DNA from: an uncultured Flavobacterium sp.
Lineage (GTDB): Bacteria; Bacteroidota; Bacteroidia; Flavobacteriales; Flavobacteriaceae
Direction: 5' to 3'
Assembly (NCBI GenBank): GCA_945957245.1
Contig: CAMFLD010000021.1
Location: 1 to 14,787, forward strand
DNA length: 14,787 nucleotides
Both the position numbers and the translations under genes were made by a program. Below, in pieces: positions 1 through 4,794 of this stretch. Each line of letters starts with the position of its first letter. The first letter of the stretch is position 1. Below the pieces are notes generated by a model. That model saw only the letters and a program-made list of their open reading frames with translations. It was not told where the DNA came from and did not search any database.

Positions 1-100
1 TGGTGGGACTACGAATAAATGAAATAGCCCGTAAAATATCCAAACTTGTTTGAGGATTTTATTGGCTCTTTTATTTTCAAAGCGGAGCTTTGCAAGAACT
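1..100 (+). repeat. 100-bp direct repeat, copy 1, starting in a tRNA-like 3' end
   Basis: This block matches 246-345 at a constant offset of 245 bases. I count five mismatches (positions 56, 67, 68, 95 and their partners) and no gaps. It opens with TGGTGGGACTAC, which in copy 2 directly follows a perfect T-arm, so the first dozen bases look like the 3' end of a tRNA acceptor stem. A real tRNA gene may therefore end at position 11 or 12, but its body would lie outside the window. The block also holds a perfect hairpin, CAAAGC-GGA-GCTTTG, at 78-92. The repeat is certain; the tRNA origin is inferred. Confidence 0.8.
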
Positions 101-112
101 GCGGAGCAGAAT

Positions 113-126
113 CTTGGTGGGACTAC
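113..126 (+). repeat. Short third copy of the tRNA-like 3' end
   Basis: CTTGGTGGGACTAC here equals 244-257 exactly, and its last 12 bases equal 1-12. The DNA on both sides differs from the other copies, so only the acceptor and T-stem end is shared. No matching 5' acceptor strand (AGTCCCA or a wobble variant) is seen upstream, so it is not a whole tRNA gene. Confidence 0.6.
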
Positions 127-161
127 AATAGCTTCACATTATAGTGGGGCTTTTCATTTTT

Positions 162-231
162 AAATCATAAATGATTTATACCTGACTGCCACTGGCAGTC
201 CTCCTTTTAATTTCAAATCTAAACTTTAGAT
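162..231. repeat. String of three perfect small inverted repeats
   Basis: Three hairpins lie close together. They are AAATCAT-AA-ATGATTT (162-177), GACTGCC-ACT-GGCAGTC (184-200) and ATCTAAA-C-TTTAGAT (217-231). All stems are 7 bp and perfect, with loops of 1 to 3 bases. They occupy the position where the tRNA body would be expected upstream of the T-arm at 232. None has a T-run, so they are not obvious terminators. Function is unknown. Confidence 0.65.
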
Positions 232-257
232 CCAAGTTCGATTCTTGGTGGGACTAC
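232..257 (+). other. tRNA 3'-end remnant (T-arm plus acceptor strand)
   Basis: CCAAG-TTCGATT-CTTGG (232-248) is a perfect 5-bp T-arm with a seven-base loop of the TTCRANN type. It is followed by a seven-base acceptor-like strand TGGGACT, a discriminator-like A and then C. No D-arm, normal anticodon arm or complementary 5' acceptor strand is found in the preceding 100 bases. I read it as a tRNA fragment left by duplication or by integration at a tRNA 3' end. The amino-acid identity cannot be assigned. Confidence 0.5.
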
Positions 258-345
258 GAATAAATGAAATAGCCCGTAAAATATCCAAACTTGTTTGAGG
301 TTTTTATTGGCGGTTTTATTTTCAAAGCGGAGCTTTGCAGGAACT
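246..345 (+). repeat. 100-bp direct repeat, copy 2
   Basis: This is the partner of 1-100, with about five mismatches. The shared part includes the tRNA-like end, the sequence that follows it, and the hairpin CAAAGC-GGA-GCTTTG (323-337). It ends just before the stop codon of the minus-strand regulator gene at 357, so the region between the repeats and that gene is very short. Confidence 0.8.
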
Positions 346-356
346 AAGCAATTTTT

Positions 357-932
357 TTAAACCTTATCCAATGCTTTTCTTTTAGCGCTTCCTATTTCCT
401 TGAAGTACGTTGGAGTTAAACCGGTTATTTTCTTAAACTGCGACGACAGATGTGCCGGGCTGCTGTAATCAAGTTCATAGGCGATTTCAGATAATGTAAG
501 CTGGTCGTAAACCAACAGTTCTTTTGCCTTCTCAATACGTTGTTCTATGAAATAGTTTTCAATGGTACGGCCTTCTACTGAGGAGAAAAGACTGCTTAAA
601 TAAGTATATTCGTTGTGAACCTTATCGCTAAGGTATTGTGAAAGTTTGAGCTTCCTCTCGGCGTCAGTTACTTCGTTGCGGGCTTTTCTGATGACGAGCT
701 GTTTTATCTTTTCGACCTGGCTGCCACCCGGATGGTCTATCATTTCAAATCCCACGTTACTCAGATTGTTCCTGAGATAGTTTTTTTGGGTTTCAGTTAC
801 CGGCTCTGCAAGGTGGATTTCACCAAAGGTAACTTTGAGGAACGGAATAGCTCCTTTGTTGAGTATGTCTTCGACTGCCATGACGCAGCGCTGGCATACC
901 ATGTTTTTGACTACTATTGTTGTAGGTTGCAT
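357..932 (-). CDS. AraC-type regulator with N-terminal HMA-like metal-binding domain
   Basis: This 191-residue protein has two parts. Residues 1-70 resemble a heavy-metal-associated (HMA) domain: a beta strand ends in the metal loop MVCQRC (M11, C13, C16), the CxxC signature of copper chaperones and soft-metal sensors. Residues about 95-180 form the double helix-turn-helix of AraC/XylS proteins, with the typical second-HTH stretch LSEIAYELDYSSPAHLSSQF and the following GLTPTYFKE. The likely role is a cytoplasmic activator that senses a thiophilic metal such as copper and controls the adjacent cysteine-rich protein gene. That gene lies 74 bp upstream on the same strand. The metal is inferred from C13/C16. 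ATG at 932 places the HMA start exactly where expected. A hairpin at 966-990 separates the two genes, so the regulator may have its own promoter or be read through at a lower level. Confidence 0.85.
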   Translation of the reverse strand: MQPTTIVVKNMVCQRCVMAVEDILNKGAIPFLKVTFGEIHLAEPVTETQKNYLRNNLSNVGFEMIDHPGGSQVEKIKQLVIRKARNEVTDAERKLKLSQYLSDKVHNEYTYLSSLFSSVEGRTIENYFIEQRIEKAKELLVYDQLTLSEIAYELDYSSPAHLSSQFKKITGLTPTYFKEIGSAKRKALDKV

Positions 933-965
933 CCTGTAAAGTTATGTATTTTGATTTCAATAAAG

Positions 966-990
966 AAGCCGCTCTTTTTAGGAACGGCTT
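966..990. terminator. Hairpin between the cysteine-rich gene and the regulator
   Basis: AAGCCG (966-971) pairs with CGGCTT (985-990). The stem extends inward by three more pairs, one of them G-U. On the plus strand it is followed by TTTTTT-like sequence (CGGCTTTTTTGG). On the minus strand, the direction of the flanking genes, the tail is TCTTTATT, less uniform. It could attenuate the transcript of the cysteine-rich gene before the regulator. Confidence 0.55.
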
Positions 991-1008
991 TTTTGGTAAA
1001 TTTTGCGT

Positions 1009-1134
1009 TTACTTACTGCTACCACAGGTACAGTTGGTACCACATTGACAATCTTTGCAGGTACAATTTGGATTATTACATGCTGTTTTTTTTGCCTTTG
1101 GTGTACAACATTGACACTTTGCTTGTGTTTTCAT
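1009..1134 (-). CDS. Metallothionein-like Cys-rich small protein (41 aa)
   Basis: A complete ATG-to-TAA frame of 41 residues with ten cysteines (C7, C9, C10, C19, C24, C26, C29, C31, C35, C37) and nine lysines. It starts MKTQAKCQCC and ends CGTNCTCGSSK. The cysteines make CxCC, CxCxxCxC and CxC clusters, the pattern of metallothioneins that bind Cu(I), Zn or Cd in thiolate clusters. It lacks His, aromatic residues and any signal peptide, so it should be a cytoplasmic metal buffer. I do not recognise it as the classic SmtA/BmtA family, which has a different spacing and a His-containing zinc finger. Just downstream on the same strand is an AraC-type regulator with a CxxC metal-binding domain, and upstream are a TAnnTTTG promoter and paired repeats. 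The leader just before the ATG is A-rich. Coding status is inferred from composition and context. Confidence 0.8.
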   Translation of the reverse strand: MKTQAKCQCCTPKAKKTACNNPNCTCKDCQCGTNCTCGSSK

Positions 1135-1201
1135 GATGTTATTATTTTTTATCCTTGCTGCCTATTCAAAGGAAGTGTCTGGATTAATGATTATTATGAT
1201 G

Positions 1202-1209
1202 CAAAGATA
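1202..1209 (-). promoter_or_regulatory. Promoter -7 element for the Cys-rich gene
   Basis: Read on the minus strand this is TATCTTTG, a full match to the Bacteroidota -7 consensus TAnnTTTG. It lies about 70 bases before the start codon at 1134. No good TTG -33 element is found at the usual spacing, which would fit a promoter that needs an activator bound just upstream. Confidence 0.5.
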
Positions 1210-1231
1210 AATCGGTAAAGTCCCACAGGTA

Positions 1232-1267
1232 TTGTATAACTTTGGGTTGCCGTTATATAATTTTGGG
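1232..1267. promoter_or_regulatory. Paired 12-bp direct repeats, candidate AraC-type operator
   Basis: TATAACTTTGGG (1235-1246) and TATAATTTTGGG (1256-1267) are exactly 21 bp apart, two helical turns, and differ at one position. The match extends to 13 of 15 from 1232 and 1253. They sit directly upstream of the predicted -7 element at 1202-1209, around -40 and -60 from the expected start. Direct repeats at about 21 bp on one face are the known layout for AraC-family activators. Caution: on the plus strand each copy also contains TAnnTTTG, but no plus-strand gene follows. Confidence 0.5.
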
Positions 1268-1294
1268 ATTGTGTCTTAGATACAATTTGTCCTT

Positions 1295-1356
1295 GATAGC
1301 CCCGACAGGAGTAATCCGCCGTGCGGAACGGATGGCGGGAGGATAGGTGAAAAAAG
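1295..1356 (+). repeat. Dispersed intergenic repeat, copy 1
   Basis: The block starts ATAGCCCCGACAGGAG, holds a perfect hairpin TCCGC-CGT-GCGGA (1315-1327), and ends with GCGGGAGG and an A-rich tail. The reverse complement of 13351-13408 has the same order of blocks (ATAGCCCCGATGGGAG, then GCGGACAGCGGGAGG, then an AAAG tail) with a different middle. The conserved ends and variable centre suggest a repeat family scattered between genes. From memory, similar sequences occur in flavobacterial intergenic regions. Confidence 0.55.
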
Positions 1357-1429
1357 GATGAATCGCCCGCTTCTTATAATAAAACAATTGGGGGTTTAAA
1401 ACGGGATGACAGTCTTTTAAGCTAAGGAC

Positions 1430-1759
1430 TTATTCTTTGGGAAATTCTTTTTTGATTAACGATTTTAGTTCCTCAAGATCTTTAATCATCCTGTTGATTC
1501 TCTTCACAGGATCAATCTGGTAAGTAGTTGGAGATTCGTTCGCAGTACCTGTATTCTGGTCAAGGTCTATCCAACTGTCTACATCAGCATCAGGGAAATG
1601 CTTCTTCAACTTTAAAATAAATGTTGGAGAAATTTTATCCTGATTTATATAACGGGATACTAACGACTCACTGTAATTATCCATTATTTTTGATATCCCT
1701 CTGTTATCCAAGCCTAATTCACCGTAGAAATACGCTTTTGCCTTTTCTGAAAACCCCAT
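1430..1759 (-). CDS. Small HTH DNA-binding protein
   Basis: A 109-residue protein. Residues about 10-66 look like a Xre/Cro-type helix-turn-helix: a first helix around LGLDNRGISKIM, the recognition helix region YSESLVSRYINQDK and a closing helix PTFILKLKKHFP. Residues 80-105 are a charged helix (KRINRMIKDLEELKSLIKKE) that could pair as a coiled coil and give a dimer. This points to a small transcriptional regulator with no ligand domain. ATG at 1759 is the only good start before the HTH. It faces the plus-strand gene at 1843 across an 83-bp AT-rich gap, an arrangement often seen for a repressor and the gene it controls. Its targets are unknown. Confidence 0.7.
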   Translation of the reverse strand: MGFSEKAKAYFYGELGLDNRGISKIMDNYSESLVSRYINQDKISPTFILKLKKHFPDADVDSWIDLDQNTGTANESPTTYQIDPVKRINRMIKDLEELKSLIKKEFPKE

Positions 1760-1785
1760 GTTAATAATTTATAGTGTAATTTTTT

Positions 1786-1793
1786 TACTTTTG
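1786..1793 (+). promoter_or_regulatory. Possible -7 element for the 90-aa gene
   Basis: TACTTTTG matches the TAnnTTTG consensus and lies about 50 bases before the start codon at 1843, inside the gap between the divergent genes. No clear -33 TTG is present. The nearby imperfect palindrome AAGTTAAACTT (1832-1842), directly before the ATG, could be an operator. Confidence 0.3.
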
Positions 1794-1842
1794 GTTAAAC
1801 ATTAATTATATACAATATGAAATATACAAATAAGTTAAACTT

Positions 1843-2115
1843 ATGACAAATATAAAACAAAATGCTTCAAATTCTAAAGTAAAATTACATGTGGAAAAGG
1901 CTTTTGAAATTATCAACGAATTTCTGCCCTCTCCTTATGTTGACAAAGTATGGGCGCTATTGCCCGAACCTAAGCCAAAGAAGAGTTACATACGCAATGT
2001 GCGTCATCGGGTTACAGCTGCCCATGACAACCGTATTGACATTATTAATGCCTTGCTCGAAGTTGCCAAAGAGAATAAGGCCGAAATTGAAAAGCTGATT
2101 AAAAATACCCAATAA
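1843..2115 (+). CDS. Conserved-looking small protein of unknown function (90 aa)
   Basis: A 90-residue soluble protein with 15 Lys and no Cys. Residues 14-40 are predicted helical (VEKAFEIINEFLPSPYVDKV), then come a proline-rich turn PEPKPKKSYIRNVRHR and a C-terminal helix (IDIINALLEVAKENKAEIEK). The basic stretch KKSYIRNVRHR resembles a recognition segment, and similar short proteins occur, from memory, near phage-like or mobile regions in Bacteroidota, so DNA binding is possible. This is inference. Its divergence from the HTH gene at 1430-1759 suggests that gene may control it. The stretch following it contains a broken frame and no clear terminator. Confidence 0.6.
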   Translation: MTNIKQNASNSKVKLHVEKAFEIINEFLPSPYVDKVWALLPEPKPKKSYIRNVRHRVTAAHDNRIDIINALLEVAKENKAEIEKLIKNTQ

Positions 2116-2468
2116 GGGTAACCATCAGTAGTCTTAACTGCTGCCAAGCTTAAGGAATATGACCAGCATAGTTAAAAAAAGTTAGTCATTTCTTTGAGTG
2201 GATTAGAATTAAAACGTTTGCGTGGCGAAGACCCACAATGGCTCCGCAGACAACCATAGTATTTTTTCGGTATTATGGCGAATAAGACCCAATCCCCCAC
2301 AATTGAGTTGCTTTTATCCTTAGATAAAGGCGAAAACGAACATTTATAAAAATTTAAGGTACATGGAGAAAGAGTAATTATTTAAAAAGAGAAAGCCACT
2401 ACGGGATGTAATGGCTCTCACAGTTAAAAAACAATCTTCGAAAAAAGTTTAATTAACACATCAAATTT
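2116..2468. other. Intergenic stretch with a decayed open frame
   Basis: No intact gene is seen in these 353 bases. One plus-strand frame is open at 2176-2256 and again at 2260-2346, with a single TAG at 2257-2259 between. An imperfect hairpin with AGCCA/TGGCT arms lies near 2395-2417. I find no TAnnTTTG promoter upstream of the lipoprotein gene. Confidence 0.4.
2176..2349 (+). pseudogene. Possible remnant of a small gene, broken by one stop
   Basis: The frame reads a protein-like 27 residues including SGLELKRLRGEDPQWLRRQP, then TAG at 2257, then continues with GIMANKTQSPTIELLLSLDK to TAA at 2347-2349. Both halves have a balanced amino-acid composition unlike noise in AT-rich DNA, and both are in one frame. 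The second half could also be a 24-residue peptide from ATG 2275. I do not recognise a family, and chance cannot be excluded at this length. Confidence 0.25.
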
Positions 2469-3962
2469 ATGAAAAAAATCGCAAAAACTCTAATGGGGTT
2501 AAGCATTATTTGCATTTTATTTTCTGGTTGCGAAGCAGAAAAAGAAATGACAAAACAGGAAAAACTAATTGTAAAACCTTTCGCATTTAAAGAATCAGCC
2601 GCAAAGTCCAGCAGTGGACTTAGCAGAGCCATAAACCAGGTAAGATCAATGAACTCAAAGCATACCAACAGCAATAATTCTAAATTGGTTTTTGATGAAA
2701 AATCAGGAATGTACTTTGACGATCAAAAGGGGCTCTATATTGAAAAGGACGGACTGAAGTCGTATACATTTCCTGTATTGAAAACTACTTCCGATGCTAA
2801 GCTGAAGAATATCTGCTTTAATGAAAAACAAAATGGCAGCTATGATGTTTATTTGGTAAAATATGACTTAACGAAAGCGGAATCATTAACCCTTACAGAC
2901 CAACAAAAGGAAGCCCGGGAAAAACAGTTTATCCCACTGATTAAAGACGGAGTGCCATTGGAAGAACTCAAAATGCAATGCGTTGACATTTACCTGAGTA
3001 CCTCTACCGAATATGTTGTTCCTATTGATAATGGGGAACTGACCGGAAACTTTGGCACTACTACGGTTACCCATACGACATCAGTGCTCATAGGCTCATC
3101 CTGTAGCATGCAGGGGCTTTCCGGAGGAAATCAGTCTGGAGGAAACACAACTATTGCCTCAGGCGGAAGTGGCACGGGTAGCGGAAACAACAATCCGTCT
3201 CAGGATGGTGATATCATTACCGGATTAAATACCCGGGATATAGAGGGCGGTTTGGGTAACGAAGAATTGTTTTTCTATAACTACAATGCCTTCACCAGCG
3301 GATTGAATGAAGAGGAAAAAGCAGCTTTTAACAATCACCCGGAACTGATGGATTATTTTATTGCCAACGGTTGGTCTACAGAAAACCAAGGATTTGTAAG
3401 GACGCTTATCGATAAGTTTCAGGGAAGCGACTATACTGAGGAACAAAAAGAAACGTTGAGCCAGTTGGTAAGCGTTTGCGCCGAGCATCATTCAACATTC
3501 GACTTTGACAATTCTAATTCGGGAGAAACCATGTCTGTAGGTGATATAGAAAGCCAGATGAATGAAGCTGCTGCCGCACCAAATAATGTATTTGAAATAG
3601 AAGACCTGCCAGGCGACCAAAACGGATTTACCGGAAGATGCAAAGTATCTCTTGGCGTATTATCCCTCAGAGTAGCGATGAATTTTTCTATTGATGCTCA
3701 TGGCAAATACACTTTGAAAAAAGAAAATATTGAAAGTGAATTATCTGGAATAGTATTTATTAGCGAATGGACACAGCTCAATAGCCAATGCAATGTAAAT
3801 AATAATTCCAATGGAAACATTAGGGTTGACTTATATGGAAAAATCCATCAGCATTATATTACTCCTTTAGGTCCCATTAACATAACTCGTTTTATCCACA
3901 TAATCATAATTGTCGATAATGAGAATGGCTCAATAATTAGTACTGAAAAATATGAAGATTAA
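2469..3962 (+). CDS. Large exported lipoprotein with Gly/Ser/Asn linker
   Basis: A 497-residue lipoprotein. A signal peptide ends in the lipobox FSGC, so C21 would be acylated and the protein anchored in an envelope membrane. Residues about 71-135 form a beta-rich module (LKSYTFPV, then GSYDVYLVKYDLT) that, from memory, recurs in flavobacterial surface lipoproteins, some with toxin-like C-termini. Residues 215-245 are a low-complexity Gly/Ser/Asn/Thr linker. Residues 255-345 are helical (NEEEKAAFNNHPELMDYFIA, NGWSTENQGFVRTLIDKF), and 385-497 is a separate beta-rich domain with an unusual hydrophobic run IHIIIIV near the end. I cannot name the C-terminal domain or see a catalytic motif. A 59-residue membrane protein starts 25 bp downstream, so the two are probably cotranscribed. 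The modular shape would fit a polymorphic-toxin-like surface protein, which is inference. Confidence 0.7.
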   Translation: MKKIAKTLMGLSIICILFSGCEAEKEMTKQEKLIVKPFAFKESAAKSSSGLSRAINQVRSMNSKHTNSNNSKLVFDEKSGMYFDDQKGLYIEKDGLKSYTFPVLKTTSDAKLKNICFNEKQNGSYDVYLVKYDLTKAESLTLTDQQKEAREKQFIPLIKDGVPLEELKMQCVDIYLSTSTEYVVPIDNGELTGNFGTTTVTHTTSVLIGSSCSMQGLSGGNQSGGNTTIASGGSGTGSGNNNPSQDGDIITGLNTRDIEGGLGNEELFFYNYNAFTSGLNEEEKAAFNNHPELMDYFIANGWSTENQGFVRTLIDKFQGSDYTEEQKETLSQLVSVCAEHHSTFDFDNSNSGETMSVGDIESQMNEAAAAPNNVFEIEDLPGDQNGFTGRCKVSLGVLSLRVAMNFSIDAHGKYTLKKENIESELSGIVFISEWTQLNSQCNVNNNSNGNIRVDLYGKIHQHYITPLGPINITRFIHIIIIVDNENGSIISTEKYED

Positions 3963-3987
3963 AAATAACAACTAAATTTTTTAAAAT

Positions 3988-4167
3988 ATGGAAAACCAGA
4001 ATCATATATGGAGCTTATGGGATGATGTAGCAATTTCAACTCCCATAATAATTTATGTTATTCTCATACTATTCGTATGCTATTGTGTCTTTAATCTTTA
4101 CAGGAAATTGTGTAAGGTTTTGGACAGCTTGTCCAGATATCTGGACAGCCACACTAAAAAAGAGTAG
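3988..4167 (+). CDS. 59-aa single-pass membrane protein, paralogue 1
   Basis: A complete 59-residue frame starting MENQNHIWSLWDD, with one membrane span at residues 18-36 (STPIIIYVILILFVCYCVF) and a basic cytoplasmic-type tail FNLYRKLCKVLDSLSRYLDS ending HTKKE. A second gene at 4549-4728 has the same length, start and tail, differing mainly in the span. It starts 25 bp after the lipoprotein stop codon and is followed by a hairpin terminator at 4180-4204. No family is recognised. A role beside the lipoprotein (membrane partner or immunity) is a guess from position only. Confidence 0.75.
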   Translation: MENQNHIWSLWDDVAISTPIIIYVILILFVCYCVFNLYRKLCKVLDSLSRYLDSHTKKE

Positions 4168-4179
4168 TTTAATTGCTAG

Positions 4180-4204
4180 AGCCCGGGCAATTGTTCCGGG
4201 CTTT
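4180..4204 (+). terminator. Terminator after paralogue 1
   Basis: AGCCCGG (4180-4186) pairs with CCGGGCT (4196-4202) around a nine-base loop, followed by TTTAATTGTTTT. The same structure follows paralogue 2, including the bases between stop codon and stem, so it was duplicated with the gene. Confidence 0.75.
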
Positions 4205-4281
4205 AATTGTTTTCCCGTTTTTCAATGGGGAAAATGCTGGTGTGGTTGCACCTCAATAGAGAACCTTTAAAACTAAATATC

Positions 4282-4440
4282 ATGAACCCTTTTTTTGAAT
4301 CTGTACTCACATTAACTCCAACAATTTTACTACTACTTGTAGTATTCTTTTGCATCAGATTTTATTTGATCGTCAAAAAATATCTTTTAGTAAAAACAAA
4401 ATACTATCAAAAGAAAATTGAAGCAATGGAGAATAAATAA
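4282..4440 (+). CDS. 52-aa single-pass membrane protein
   Basis: A 52-residue protein starting MNPFFESVLTLTPT, with one strongly hydrophobic span (residues 14-30, TILLLLVVFFCIRFYLI) and a Lys-rich tail of about 20 residues (KKYLLVKTKYYQKKIEAMEN). The frame is open back to 4207, but those codons lie over the tail of the terminator at 4180-4204. The ATG at 4282 has the A-rich leader (AAAACTAAATATC) seen before neighbouring genes, so I use it. It sits between the two 59-residue paralogues and shares their size, topology and basic tail, but not their sequence. Function is unknown. Confidence 0.6.
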   Translation: MNPFFESVLTLTPTILLLLVVFFCIRFYLIVKKYLLVKTKYYQKKIEAMENK

Positions 4441-4474
4441 TGTTCACCAGGCATAATTTGTTTAATGATTTATA

Positions 4475-4522
4475 ATCTTGGCAGTGAGGTCAATTCATCT
4501 GAATCGAATGAACTGCCAAGAT
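4475..4522. repeat. Long hairpin between small membrane genes
   Basis: ATCTTGGCAGT (4475-4485) and ACTGCCAAGAT (4512-4522) form a perfect 11-bp stem. Inside, TC(A)ATTC and GAATGA extend it after a small internal loop. There is no T-run on either side, so it may be a processing or regulatory RNA structure, or a weak terminator of the 52-residue gene. Confidence 0.6.
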
Positions 4523-4548
4523 AAATTAACCATTTAATTATAAAACAT

Positions 4549-4728
4549 ATGGAAAACATGAATCATCCAATGGATATATGGGATCAAATTCTCATCGTTG
4601 CTCCTGAGGTAGTTTACGCAGTACTTGTGTTATTTGCTTATTATTGTGCTTTCAACCTTTACAGGAAATTGTGTAAGGTTTTTGACAGCTTGTGCAGATA
4701 TCTGGACAGCCATGCTAAAAAAGAGTAG
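4549..4728 (+). CDS. 59-aa single-pass membrane protein, paralogue 2
   Basis: A complete 59-residue frame starting MENMNHPMDIWDQ. One span covers about residues 16-35 (IVAPEVVYAVLVLFAYYCAF), followed by FNLYRKLCKVFDSLCRYLDS and HAKKE. From residue 35 to the end it differs from paralogue 1 at three positions only, and the DNA stays nearly identical through the stop codon into the terminator, while the N-terminal half has diverged. That contrast points to a recent duplication or gene conversion of the 3' half, or to selection on the tail and change in the membrane part. Function is unknown. Confidence 0.75.
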   Translation: MENMNHPMDIWDQILIVAPEVVYAVLVLFAYYCAFNLYRKLCKVFDSLCRYLDSHAKKE

Positions 4729-4739
4729 TTTAATTGCTA

Positions 4740-4766
4740 AAGCCCGGGAATAATTGTCCGGGCTTT
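4740..4766 (+). terminator. Terminator after paralogue 2
   Basis: AAGCCCGG (4740-4747) pairs with CCGGGCTT (4758-4765) around a ten-base loop, then TACTATTGTTTT. It is the counterpart of 4180-4204 with one extra loop base and a restored outer A-T pair. Confidence 0.75.
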
Positions 4767-4794
4767 ACTATTGTTTTAATTAAATTTCAGCATT

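Noticed and set aside
126..257. A complete tRNA gene ending at 257
   Set aside because: The T-arm is good, but no matching 5' acceptor strand, D-arm or normal anticodon loop is found.
1..345. CRISPR array
   Set aside because: The repeats are 100 bp long, only two in full, and not regularly spaced.
732..1218. Open frames on the plus strand over the regulator and Cys-rich gene
   Set aside because: They are antisense shadows of two well-supported minus-strand genes and have compositions unlike real proteins.
1235..1267. Tandem plus-strand promoters (TAACTTTG and TAATTTTG)
   Set aside because: They match TAnnTTTG, but the next gene downstream is on the other strand; the operator reading fits the context better, though it is not proven.
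4207..4281. Longer N-terminus for the 52-aa membrane protein
   Set aside because: These codons overlap the tail of a terminator, and the extra residues do not resemble a signal or domain; ATG at 4282 is better.
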